From: Acidobacteriota bacterium
Lineage (GTDB): Bacteria > Acidobacteriota > Holophagae > Holophagales > Holophagaceae
Assembly (NCBI GenBank): GCA_016195985.1
Contig: JACPYP010000003.1
Location: 62,001 to 126,000 of the forward strand
DNA: 64,000 nucleotides
Direction of reading: 5' to 3'
Both the position numbers and the translations under genes were made by a program. Each line of letters begins with the position of its first letter. Position 1 is the first letter of the stretch. The notes beneath the pieces were generated by a model, which searched no databases, was not told the origin of the DNA, and saw nothing but the letters and a program-made list of their open reading frames with translations. Shown here piece after piece: positions 52,217 to 63,336 of this stretch.

Positions 52217-54559
52217 ATGAGCGAACTTACTCGGAAGGAAGTGGTCTTCATCCTCAACTCGGGGAAGAACTTCCACCGCACGGATTTGAGCGGCCTCGAC
52301 CTCCGAGGGTTCGATTTCACGGGGGCCAACCTCAGTGAGGCGAATCTGGCTGGTGCTGTGCTCAACCAGACCCTCCTGCACAGCGCCAACCTGGCCGGGG
52401 CCGACCTGCGTCTGGCCAACCTGGATGAAGCCAACCTCGAGGGCGCCAACCTCAGCCGGGCCAGGCTGGCCGGCGCCAACCTTTCGGCGGCGAACCTCTC
52501 CAACGCCGATCTGACCTTCTTCGACATCCAGCAGTACGAGCCAGCCACTGTGCCCAATCTGGCAGGCGCCAACCTTGCCGGGGCCAAGCTCAACGGCGTG
52601 ACCCTCACGGGCCTCGACCTCAGCGGCAAGGATCTCCGCGGCGCCGACCTGAGCGGCGCCGACCTCCGTCAGACCGTGCTCGAAGGCGCCAACCTCCAGG
52701 GCGCCAACCTTGGCCAGGCCAACCTGGTGGGCGCCAACCTCGCCAAAGCGAACCTGGCGGGCGCCAGCCTCCAGGCAGCCACCCTGGGCGGGGCCAACCT
52801 GAACCTTGCCAACCTGGGCGGCAGCAACCTGGCCGACGCCGATCTCCACTGGGCCAGCCTCACGGAAGCCAACCTGGAGGGCGCGAACCTCAGCCGGGCC
52901 AACCTGAAGGGCACGAACCTCAGCGGCGCCAACCTGGCGGGGGCGGACCTCCGCCATCTCGACATCCTGAAATACGAGCGGGACGACGTCCCCAAGCTCA
53001 AGGGCGCGAACCTCAGCGGCGCCAACCTGCACGGCACCAACCTGCGCGCCATGGATCTGGGCCGCACGAACCTCAGCGGGGCCGATCTCGGCGAGACCGT
53101 GTTGCGTCAGGTCAACTTCGAAGGCGCGGATCTGCGGGAAGCCAGCCTCAAGGCCGCGGATCTCAGCGGCTGCAACCTCAGCAGCTCGGTGCTGGCCGGG
53201 GCCAACCTGGGCGCGGCCCAGCTCGCGGGCGCCGTGCTCGGCAACGCGGACCTGCGCGGCGCGGATCTCACCGGCGCCGACCTGAGCGACATCAACCTCA
53301 CCGGCGCGAACCTCAGCAACGCGAACCTGACCGGCGCCAGCCTCACGGGCGCGCAGCTGGACGGCGCGGTGCTGGCGGGCACCCTGCTGGTGGGCGCCAA
53401 CCTCAGCAAAGTGGATCTATCCCGCAAGAACATGAAGGGGGCCGATCTCTCCAAAGCCGATCTCAGCGAGACCAATCTCGACGGCGCCAACCTAGCGAGC
53501 GCGCTCTTTACGGACGCCAAACTCAGCGAAACCCATCTGGGTGGGGCAAACCTCCGCGGCGCCAAGCTCAGCGGCGACGATCTGCGCACTGCCAACCTCT
53601 GCGGCGCGGATCTCTCCGGCGCCGATCTCGCCGGGGCGGATCTGGCCGGCAGCATCCTCAGCGCCAACCTGCATGACGCCAACCTTTTCGCAGCCAACCT
53701 GCGGGGCGCGACCCTGGATCGCGCCGTGCTCACCGGCTCGAACCTGTCCGGCGTGGATCTCAGCGGCTTCTCCCTCGAGGGCATGGATCTGAACCACGCC
53801 CAGCTCAACAATGCGAACCTCACCGGCGCCAAACTCAAGGGTGCCATTCTGCGCGGTGCCCAGGGCCTCGGTGCCGATTTCAGCGGCACGGACCTGACCA
53901 GCGCCGATCTGCGCAATTCGGATTTCAGCGGCAGCAATTTCTTCGCCTGCAACTTCGAAGGAGCCAACCTGCGGGAAGCCAACCTGGCCTCCCTGCCCAC
54001 GGAATCCCGCGGCGAATACCGCACGAACCTCAGCAACGCCAACCTGAGCCGGGCCAATCTGAGCGGCGCCAACCTCTACCAGGCCAACCTGAACGAGGCC
54101 AACCTGGTGAACGCCGACCTCACGGGCGCCAGCTTGGTGTGGGCCGATCTCCGGGGCGTGGACCTGCGCCAGACCTCCCTGAAGGACACGGATCTCCGCC
54201 AGGCCAACCTGGACGGCGCGAACCTCTGCGGGGCTGATCTCCGCGAGACCATCCTCCAGGACGCCTACCTCGATGGCGCGAACCTCTCCGGCGCCAACCT
54301 GTCGGGCGTGAACCTCTCCGGCGCCGACCTGCGCCACACCAACCTCATCGACGCCAGCCTCGATGGAGCCGACCTCAGCGCCGCCAACCTCAACGGCGCG
54401 AACATGGTCTGGGCCAACCTGAGCGGCGCCAACCTGGGCAAGGCCAACCTCTCCCGGGCCAAGCTCAGCGGGGCCAACCTGGGCGGCGCCGACCTGCGCG
54501 AAGCCATCCTGGACGATGCCAACCTGGATGCCACGAACCTCACGGGTTCCAAGCGGTAG
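52217..54559 (+). CDS. Very long pentapeptide-repeat protein (780 residues)
   Basis: After a short N-terminal helix (MSELTRKEVVFILNSGKNF) nearly the whole chain is A(D/N)LXX pentapeptides, such as GANLSEANLAGAVLNQTLL. These predict a long right-handed quadrilateral beta-helix. Three interruptions are visible. Two resemble each other (FFDIQQYEPATVPNL near residue 107 and HLDILKYERDDVPKL near 254), and one is a loop around FFACNFEGA...LPTESRGEYRTNL. There is no signal peptide or membrane segment, so it is probably cytoplasmic. Known long members include the DNA-mimic family (MfpA/Qnr) and cyanobacterial proteins, but size and loops differ. AAGGA stands 6 bases before ATG 52217. Function unknown. 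Confidence 0.9.
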   Translation: MSELTRKEVVFILNSGKNFHRTDLSGLDLRGFDFTGANLSEANLAGAVLNQTLLHSANLAGADLRLANLDEANLEGANLSRARLAGANLSAANLSNADLTFFDIQQYEPATVPNLAGANLAGAKLNGVTLTGLDLSGKDLRGADLSGADLRQTVLEGANLQGANLGQANLVGANLAKANLAGASLQAATLGGANLNLANLGGSNLADADLHWASLTEANLEGANLSRANLKGTNLSGANLAGADLRHLDILKYERDDVPKLKGANLSGANLHGTNLRAMDLGRTNLSGADLGETVLRQVNFEGADLREASLKAADLSGCNLSSSVLAGANLGAAQLAGAVLGNADLRGADLTGADLSDINLTGANLSNANLTGASLTGAQLDGAVLAGTLLVGANLSKVDLSRKNMKGADLSKADLSETNLDGANLASALFTDAKLSETHLGGANLRGAKLSGDDLRTANLCGADLSGADLAGADLAGSILSANLHDANLFAANLRGATLDRAVLTGSNLSGVDLSGFSLEGMDLNHAQLNNANLTGAKLKGAILRGAQGLGADFSGTDLTSADLRNSDFSGSNFFACNFEGANLREANLASLPTESRGEYRTNLSNANLSRANLSGANLYQANLNEANLVNADLTGASLVWADLRGVDLRQTSLKDTDLRQANLDGANLCGADLRETILQDAYLDGANLSGANLSGVNLSGADLRHTNLIDASLDGADLSAANLNGANMVWANLSGANLGKANLSRAKLSGANLGGADLREAILDDANLDATNLTGSKR

Positions 54560-54583
54560 GCTCGCGGCTCATCTCCTGCCTTG

Positions 54584-54785
54584 AAAAGATCTCCACCAAG
54601 GACACGAAGACGCCCCGCGGGTGCAGGAAGAAGACAAAGGAGCGCCCTTGGTTCATCCCAGGTGAGGGTTGGCCAGGGCGGCTCTTCGTCCGGCTTTCGT
54701 CTGCCATGACTGAACGCCCTCCGCAGCAGGTCAGTGCAGGGGGCGCCCTTCCCTATCTTTGTGTCCTCGTGGAGGTTTTTAGAAC
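54584..54785. repeat. Long dispersed palindrome related to the CACCAAG family
   Basis: The left arm (54584-54612) AAAAGATCTCCACCAAGGAC then ACGAAGACG pairs with the right arm (54753-54785) CTATCTTTGTGTCCTCGTGG then AGGTTTTTAG. The 140-base interior is unique. The right arm contains the bactofilin stop codon. This is the longest and most divergent copy. Confidence 0.6.
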
Positions 54786-55297
54786 CGGTTCCGATCCAAC
54801 CCCCGCGGCACGGGGATGATCTCGGGCGCGGCTCCGTGGGTGCCCGAATTCAGGGCGGCCACGGGCGAGAAGCGCTCCTGCACCCGCTCGTCCCGGCGGG
54901 GGACCAGGGGCACCGGCTCCTGCTGCTTGGGCCTCGGCGGCAGCTGACAGGTGCCCTGGAGCATGCCGCCCTCGTCTACCACCAGGGAACCCAGCTCCAC
55001 TTCGCCTTCCACCCAGCCGGTGCCCAGGATTTCCAAGCATCCCGAAACCTTGACGATGCCTTCCACCCGGCCGGTCACGGTCAGGTGCTTGGAATGAATG
55101 GTGCCTTTCACCAGGCCCGTGGGTGCCACGACCACCTGCCCCTCGCTGATGATGGTGCCTTCCACGGTGCCTTCCACCCGCAGGCCATTGGCGCCCGCGT
55201 GGATCTCTCCCTGCCAGCGGGTGCCCTCCCCAAGGAGGGTGCATATTGGTTCGGCCGCGGGGCGCGACGTGCCAACCTTGTTTCCCAAAGAGAACAT
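54779..55297 (-). CDS. Bactofilin
   Basis: The 172-residue protein has a bactofilin (DUF583) beta-helix core at about residues 20-130: TLLGEGTRWQGEI, GLRVEGTVEGTIISEGQVVV, GLVKGTIHSKHLTVTGRVEG and GWVEGEVELGSLVVDEG. Proline/glutamine-rich and charged tails flank it. Bactofilins self-assemble into non-nucleotide filaments that organise cell shape or polar complexes. ATG 55297 is chosen because the family begins MFSLG/MFSFG and GGGGGA lies upstream; the frame stays open further upstream without support. It is divergent from sbcD, with 216 bases between. Confidence 0.88.
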   Translation of the reverse strand: MFSLGNKVGTSRPAAEPICTLLGEGTRWQGEIHAGANGLRVEGTVEGTIISEGQVVVAPTGLVKGTIHSKHLTVTGRVEGIVKVSGCLEILGTGWVEGEVELGSLVVDEGGMLQGTCQLPPRPKQQEPVPLVPRRDERVQERFSPVAALNSGTHGAAPEIIPVPRGLDRNRF

Positions 55298-55513
55298 GGA
55301 TCCCCCGGACCCGGAACCGACTTGCGGCGCGCCCGGCGGCGGCACCGGACCGGCAGGAGGCCGGCCTTCCTTCTCTTCGGCCGGACGGGTCCAGAAACTT
55401 AAGAACCAGGCAACCAGATCCCCGGCCCCCCTCCAAGTCGTTCCCCACCTTGGAGGAAGGCGCGCCGGAATGCCATACTCCCCACGGTGCCCGATGGCTC
55501 CCCCCGGATCCCC

Positions 55514-56644
55514 ATGCGCTTTCTCCATACCTCTGACTGGCACCTGGGCAAGACCCTTTGCAATGCGAGCCTGCTGGACGATCAAGCCCACGCGTTGGAT
55601 CAGGTGGTGGCCATGGTGCGCGACACCAAAGCCGAAGCCCTGGTGGTGGCGGGCGATCTCTACGACCGCGCCGTGCCGCCCAAGGAGGCCGTGGCCCTGC
55701 TGGACGAGACCCTGAACCGCCTGGTGCGCGGCTGCGGCGTGCCCGTGCTCATCATCGCCGGCAACCACGACAGCCCCGAGCGCCTGGGCTTCGCCTCGGG
55801 TTTCCTGGGCACCCAGGGCCTTCACCTGGCCGGCCCGCTGGAAGCAGAACCCAAGCCCATCTTGATCGGCAACACCGCCTTCCACCTGCTGCCCTATGCG
55901 GATCCCGCCATGGCCCGCTACGCCCTGGAAGATGCCGGGCTGCGCACCCACCAGCAGGTGCTGTCCGCCCAGCTGGAACGGGCCCGGCTGCAGCATCCCT
56001 CCGGGCACCGCTTCGTGGCCGTGGCCCATGCCTTCGTGGCCGGCGGCTCCGTATCGGATTCGGAACTGGGGTTGTCCGTGGGCGGCACCGGCGAAGTGGA
56101 CGCCTCCCTCTTCTCGTTCACGGATTACACCGCCCTGGGCCACCTGCACCGGCCCCAGGAGGCGGGCCAGCCCCACGTGCGCTACGCCGGGAGCCTGCTC
56201 AAGTACAGCGCCTCCGAGGCCTCGCACGTGAAGGCCCTCACCCTGGTGGAGCTCCCGGACCGCGGCCCGGCCCGCACCGAGCCGCTGCCCATCGTCCCGC
56301 GCCGGGACCTGCGCCGGCTGCGCGGGCTGTTCGAGGACCTCATGAAGGCGCCCAACGGCCCCACCGAGGATTACCTCTTTCTCGATCTGCTGGACGAGGG
56401 ACCGGTGCTGGACGCCATGGCCCGCCTGCGCCAGGTCTACCCCAACCTGCTCGGCATCCAGCCCGCCCCGCCGGCCTCGGCCCCCGCCGAGGGCGTGGAG
56501 AGCATCCGCCTGCGTGACCTGGATCCCGACCAGCTGTTCCGCAGTTTCTTCCAGGAAACCCAGGGGCGCCCCATGAACGAAGAAGAGGCCGCCCTCTTCC
56601 TGGACGTGTCGCAAAGCCTCCTCCACCAGGAGGGCCACCCGTGA
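55514..56644 (+). CDS. sbcD: Exonuclease SbcCD, nuclease subunit D
   Basis: The 376-residue Mre11-type nuclease has phosphoesterase motifs HTSDWHLGK, VVAGDLYDR, IIAGNHDSPERLGF and YTALGHLHRPQ. A capping domain follows the nuclease core. With SbcC it cleaves hairpins and protein-blocked DNA ends. ATG 55514 places HTSDWHLG at the usual position; a longer frame start at 55487 is unlikely. A weak CATACT -10-like box lies about 40 bases upstream. It ends 4 bases inside the sbcC frame (GTGA). Confidence 0.94.
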   Translation: MRFLHTSDWHLGKTLCNASLLDDQAHALDQVVAMVRDTKAEALVVAGDLYDRAVPPKEAVALLDETLNRLVRGCGVPVLIIAGNHDSPERLGFASGFLGTQGLHLAGPLEAEPKPILIGNTAFHLLPYADPAMARYALEDAGLRTHQQVLSAQLERARLQHPSGHRFVAVAHAFVAGGSVSDSELGLSVGGTGEVDASLFSFTDYTALGHLHRPQEAGQPHVRYAGSLLKYSASEASHVKALTLVELPDRGPARTEPLPIVPRRDLRRLRGLFEDLMKAPNGPTEDYLFLDLLDEGPVLDAMARLRQVYPNLLGIQPAPPASAPAEGVESIRLRDLDPDQLFRSFFQETQGRPMNEEEAALFLDVSQSLLHQEGHP

Positions 56645-59600
56645 AGCCGCTGCATCTCGCCCTGGAAGCATTCGGCCCCTACGCGGCCCGGCAGGAACTG
56701 GATTTCTCGGACCTGAAGGACCAGGCCTTTTTCCTCATCCACGGCCCCACCGGTGCCGGCAAAACCAGCATCCTCGACGGCATCAGCTATGCCCTATACG
56801 GCGAAACCAGCGGGGGCCAGCGGGAGACGAGGGATCTCCGCAGCCACTTCGCCGCCGCGGACACGCCCACGCGGGTCACCTTTGATTTTGCCCTGGGCGG
56901 GCGCCGCTACCGCGTGGCCCGCTCCCCCGAACAGCAGGTGCCCAAGCAGCGGGGCGGAGGCACCAAGAAGCAGGCCTACACGGCGAACCTCTGGGAACTG
57001 AAGGAGGGCCAGGAGATCCCCCTGGCCACGGAAAAGCCCACCCTCGTCGATCCCAAGGTGGCCGAACTCATCGGCTTCAAGGCCGACCAGTTCCGCCAAG
57101 TGGTGCTCTTGCCGCAGGGCCGCTTCCAGGAGTTCATGCTGGCAGGCTCCACCGAGCGCCAGGCCATCCTCCAGACCCTTTTCCAGACCTCCCGCTACGC
57201 CCGGCTGGCCATCGCCCTCACCGAGGAGGAGAAGGCCCTGAAAGAGGCCATCCGAGGCACCCAGGCGGAGATCAAGCACCGGCTGGCCCAGGCGGACGTG
57301 GCCTCGGTGGAGGCCCTGCCTGCGCTGCTGGAGCAGGCCTCGGAGCTGGCGGAGCGGCTTCTCCAGGAACAGGCCCAGGCCGGCCAGGAACTGGAGGCCG
57401 CCTCCGCCGCCTGGATGGAAGGCGCGCGCAGCGCCGAGCGGCTGGCGGAAGAGGCCTCGGCCCGTGCCGAGCTGGAGCAGATCCAGGCTCAATCCCGCAT
57501 CAACGATGCCCGCCGCACGGAACTGGACCGCGCCCGCCGCTGCGAGTCGGTCCTGCCCGCCGCTGAGCGGCTGGAGGCGGTGCTCGCCCGCATCCGCGCC
57601 CAGGAGGCTGAAGAAGCCGCCTTGGCGGAGGCGGCGGAACGGGCCAAAGAAGCCCTCGCCAGCGCCGAAGGCGCCGTAGCCGAAGCGGAACAACACGAGG
57701 TGCGCCGCGAAGAACTGCGCCGCGCCATCGGCCGGCTGCGCGATCTGGAACCCAAGCTGGAGGCCCTGGAAAAGGCCCGCCAGGAGGCCCGCGAAGCGGC
57801 CCTGGGCCGCGGCCGTTTCGGCGATCTGGCCGAAGAGCAGAAGCGGCGCCTGGAGGCCGCGAAGCAGGAGCTGTCCAGGGCCCGCCTCGCCCAGCAGGAC
57901 GCGCGGACCGACGCCGCGCAGGAAGCCAACCGCGAAGGCATGCTCTTCTTCGTGCGGAAGCGCCGGACCCAGCGCGAGGATCTGGAGCGCTCCCTCGAAG
58001 AACTGGCCCGGGCCAAGGCCTCGCTGGATGCGGTGATGGAAACCCAGCTGGCCGCGCAAAAGGCCGTCCAGGCCGCCCGCGAGCGGCACCGCGCCATCCA
58101 GGAGCGCCGCCTGGCGGCCCATGCCGCGCGGCTCGCCAAGGATCTCAGGCCCGGCGAAGCCTGCCCCGTCTGCGGCAGCGGCACCCATCCCCACCCCGCC
58201 CTGCCCTCCGGAGACCTGCCCGACGAACAGGACGTGCGCCTGGCCATGGAACTGCAGGAGGACGCCGAAACCGCCCTGGCCCGGGCCCAGGACGCCACCG
58301 CCTCGCGTTCGGCCGCCGTGGAGATCGCACGAAGCCGCCGCCAGGATCTCATCGAGGCTCTGGGTGAGCACGCGGACGTGAGCCTGGAGACCCTCGTCGT
58401 CCTGGAGTCCCGCCACAAGGATGAACTCGACCGCAGCCGCGCCGCCTCCGCCAACCTCGATGCCATCGAGCGGCAGATGCAGCAGGCCGAAGAGGCGAGG
58501 AACCAAGCCGAAGCCAAGCTGTCGGAGATCCACCAGCGCCTGCACGACCTGATGGTGCAGGAAGCCGGCGCCAAGGCCCGCATGGAAATGCTGGAGACGG
58601 ACCTCCTGCAGGAGCTCCGCGTGCCCGGGGCCCTCTCCACCCAGCGCCGCGAGGCGGAGCAGGCGCTGGAAGCCTCCGAGGCTCAGCTGGCGGCGGCCCG
58701 CGCCGCCCGGGAACCGGCCCGCGCCGCCGCCCTGACCGCCGACACCGCCCTCGCCATCCATCGCAAGCACCTGGAAGCCATCCGGACGGAATCCTGGAGC
58801 CTCAGCGAAGCCTTCGACGGAACCCTGGCCGCCGCCCACTTCCACGACCGCGAGGATTTCCAGCGGGCCCGCCGCGCCCCGGAGGACATCCAAGCCCTCG
58901 GCGAGGCCGTGGAGCGGTTCGCCGCGGATCTGGCCGCCGCCACCCAGCGGCTGGAGCAGGCCCGGCAGCTGGCCGAAGGCCTGAGCGCGCCCGACCTGCC
59001 CACCCTCCTGTCCGCGCGGGAAGCGGCCCAGGCCCGCTTCGCCCAGACCTCCGAAGCCCAGGGCCGGGCGCATTCGGAGCGGGAGGCCCTCGATCGGCTC
59101 GAAGCCGACCTGCGCCGCCTGTCAGACGACACCCTCCGGCAGGACCGCCGCTACAAAGCCGCGGCCAGCCTGGCCCGCGTGGCTCGCGGCGACGACGGCG
59201 ACCGCATCTCCTTCGAGCGCCACGTGCAGGGCGCCATTCTGGACGAGGTGCTCGTGTCCGCCTCGGAACGCCTGCGCATCATGAGCAAGCAGCGCTACGC
59301 CCTGCGCCGCGCCACCCTCAGCACGGACCAACGCAAGGCCGGAGGCCTGCAACTGGAGATCACCGACACGCATACGGGCCGCTCCCGCGCCGTGAGTTCG
59401 CTGTCCGGCGGCGAGGGCTTCCAGGCCAGCCTGGCCCTGGCCCTGGGCCTCTCCGACGTGGTGCAGCGCCACGCGGGCGGCATCCGGCTGGACACCGTCT
59501 TCATCGACGAGGGCTTCGGCAGCCTCGATCCCGAAGCGCTGGATCTGGCCCTGCGCACCCTGGAGGATTTGAACCAGGGCGGGCGCCTGGTGGGGCTCAT

Positions 59601-59694
59601 CAGCCACCTGGAAGAAGTGAAGGCGCGCATTCCGGCCCGACTGGAAGTGACTCCAGGCCCCGGCGGCAGCCACGCCCGGTTCCGGGTGTCGTGA
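56641..59694 (+). CDS. sbcC: Exonuclease SbcCD, ATPase subunit C
   Basis: This 1017-residue Rad50-like ATPase has an N-terminal Walker A (GPTGAGKTS, residues ~38-46), two long coiled-coil arms, and the zinc-hook CPVC at Cys508-Cys511. The C-terminal signature is LSGGEGFQASLALALGLS and Walker B is FIDEGFGSLDP. The GTG start overlaps sbcD. It tethers and processes DNA ends, working with SbcD. The gene's long Ala/Glu/Arg-rich coils create many spurious frames on the other strand. Confidence 0.95.
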   Translation: MKPLHLALEAFGPYAARQELDFSDLKDQAFFLIHGPTGAGKTSILDGISYALYGETSGGQRETRDLRSHFAAADTPTRVTFDFALGGRRYRVARSPEQQVPKQRGGGTKKQAYTANLWELKEGQEIPLATEKPTLVDPKVAELIGFKADQFRQVVLLPQGRFQEFMLAGSTERQAILQTLFQTSRYARLAIALTEEEKALKEAIRGTQAEIKHRLAQADVASVEALPALLEQASELAERLLQEQAQAGQELEAASAAWMEGARSAERLAEEASARAELEQIQAQSRINDARRTELDRARRCESVLPAAERLEAVLARIRAQEAEEAALAEAAERAKEALASAEGAVAEAEQHEVRREELRRAIGRLRDLEPKLEALEKARQEAREAALGRGRFGDLAEEQKRRLEAAKQELSRARLAQQDARTDAAQEANREGMLFFVRKRRTQREDLERSLEELARAKASLDAVMETQLAAQKAVQAARERHRAIQERRLAAHAARLAKDLRPGEACPVCGSGTHPHPALPSGDLPDEQDVRLAMELQEDAETALARAQDATASRSAAVEIARSRRQDLIEALGEHADVSLETLVVLESRHKDELDRSRAASANLDAIERQMQQAEEARNQAEAKLSEIHQRLHDLMVQEAGAKARMEMLETDLLQELRVPGALSTQRREAEQALEASEAQLAAARAAREPARAAALTADTALAIHRKHLEAIRTESWSLSEAFDGTLAAAHFHDREDFQRARRAPEDIQALGEAVERFAADLAAATQRLEQARQLAEGLSAPDLPTLLSAREAAQARFAQTSEAQGRAHSEREALDRLEADLRRLSDDTLRQDRRYKAAASLARVARGDDGDRISFERHVQGAILDEVLVSASERLRIMSKQRYALRRATLSTDQRKAGGLQLEITDTHTGRSRAVSSLSGGEGFQASLALALGLSDVVQRHAGGIRLDTVFIDEGFGSLDPEALDLALRTLEDLNQGGRLVGLISHLEEVKARIPARLEVTPGPGGSHARFRVS

Positions 59695-59761
59695 CCCAGA
59701 TCGCGTCCTCCGGATCATGCCTCGCATGGCGTGGTAATCTCCATCCACTCCCGGAGTTCCC

Positions 59762-62134
<2,373 letters not shown>

Positions 62135-62157
62135 GGGCCTAGCGGCCTGAATGAAAG

Positions 62158-62670
62158 CTAGAAACGGCGCCTGGTCGACCACCTGGCGGAGACCCGCCAG
62201 CCGCTGGTGGTTCCTCCCCAGCCCCGGCCAGGCGTCGCATTGCGGCCCGGGTGTTGGGATCCCGATACCGAATCGACCGCAAAAGGGCCGTAGTACCAGG
62301 GGGGGAAAACGGCAGGATCGTGCGGGTACCCGACGAAGAACCTCGGCAGGGGAGCTTCAAGGGCCATCTTGGCCCCCTCGCCCGCCTCGGCATCGGAAGA
62401 CACTGCTGGTTGCGAGGCCAAGACCCGGTTTCGAAGAGCTTGCAGGGTGGCCGGTTGGAGGCCCGCCTCCGCCAGGGCGCTGTAATCCTCCTCCGATACC
62501 CGGAGAGAGGCCTGGTAGGCGCTGATGAAGTCCAGGATGGTGGCGTCGCTCAGGCCACCCTTGTGCATGCGGATGAGATCCGCCCTCCCGATGGGATGCC
62601 TTTCCGAAGCGGATGCGGCACTCCATAACAGCAAGCAACACCATGCGAGCGGCTGCCAGCGAGTGGCCAT
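62158..62670 (-). CDS. Small exported protein of unknown function
   Basis: The 170-residue product starts at ATG 62670 with AGGGGG about 7 bases upstream. The signal peptide is LAWCCLLLWSAASASERHP. The rest is a helical region (RADLIRMHKGGLSDATILDFI, SALAEAGLQPATLQALRNR), then a region rich in Pro, Tyr and aromatic residues. I do not recognise the family; DLIRMHKGGLSDATILDFI is the type of helical motif seen in short exported Holophagae proteins. It sits 17 bases after the stop of the upstream lipoprotein gene, so the two are probably one operon. Confidence 0.65.
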   Translation of the reverse strand: MATRWQPLAWCCLLLWSAASASERHPIGRADLIRMHKGGLSDATILDFISAYQASLRVSEEDYSALAEAGLQPATLQALRNRVLASQPAVSSDAEAGEGAKMALEAPLPRFFVGYPHDPAVFPPWYYGPFAVDSVSGSQHPGRNATPGRGWGGTTSGWRVSARWSTRRRF

Positions 62671-62687
62671 CGTGATCCCCCTTTCCG

Positions 62688-63164
62688 TCAACCGAACAGG
62701 CGCTTCTGAATGTTGCCCAGGAGTTCCTTTTCCAGGTTCCCGTTGGAAGCCACCACCGTCCAATCCCGCGGATAGACCGACTGCTTGAAGGCTTCGTAAT
62801 GGCAGATGAGCGTGACGTGGGTCTTGCCTGGCTCCCGCTCCTCGATCAAGAGGCGGAGATCCATCCGAAGGCGGTTCCAGGGGTAGACGAAATCGCTGGG
62901 ATCATCACATCCGAGGGCCCACTGATTGGCGGGAAGGGTCATGTTGGATTGCCGCGTGGAGATCAGGCCACTGTCCTTCTCGATGACCTGAATGGGAAAC
63001 CCAATCCCGACCACCGCCACTGCCGCGGACCACACCTTGTCTTTCGGCGCGGCAAAGACTGCCACGGTAGGTTGCTGAACCACCGGCACAGGGGCCGGGG
63101 GCACGCAGCCTGCGGATGCCAGAAGCCCCAGGCCAGCTGGAACGAGAAGGGGACGGGTGGTCAT
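62688..63164 (-). CDS. Lipoprotein-like exported protein of unknown function
   Basis: The 158-residue product starts at ATG 63164 with GGAG about 6 bases upstream. The signal is GLGLLASAGC, a likely but not ideal lipobox with Cys20. The mature domain (VAVFAAPKDKVWSAAVAVV, GFPIQVIEKDSGLISTRQS, RLRMDLRLLIEEREPGKTHVTL) resembles the outer-membrane lipoprotein/BamC-like fold used by many DUF families that couple to envelope assembly. That similarity is by eye only. It is the first gene of a two-gene minus operon and is divergent from the partial membrane protein. Confidence 0.6.
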   Translation of the reverse strand: MTTRPLLVPAGLGLLASAGCVPPAPVPVVQQPTVAVFAAPKDKVWSAAVAVVGIGFPIQVIEKDSGLISTRQSNMTLPANQWALGCDDPSDFVYPWNRLRMDLRLLIEEREPGKTHVTLICHYEAFKQSVYPRDWTVVASNGNLEKELLGNIQKRLFG

Positions 63165-63264
63165 GATGGCTCCGGTGAGGATGGCAGCGGCAAGGGTGGC
63201 TGCTCACACCACAGAGTTGACCTCCCAATACGGCCTGCCATCCGCTCAAAGTCCTGATTTTGGC

Positions 63265-63280
63265 CCGGACCAAAGTCCGG
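63265..63280. other. Small inverted repeat in a divergent promoter region
   Basis: CCGGAC-CAAA-GTCCGG is a perfect 6-bp inverted repeat 57 bases before the ATG at 63337. Position in the divergent intergenic region suits an operator; no factor is implied. Confidence 0.3.
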
Positions 63281-63336
63281 ATCTTTCTTGAATGGAGGCG
63301 GAATGGCCAAGTCTGGGGCTGGGTTATGCTTGCTCC

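Noticed and set aside
52217..54559. Tandem DNA repeats suggesting a minisatellite or CRISPR
   Set aside because: The periodicity is the pentapeptide coding pattern; units vary at wobble positions and there are no spacers.
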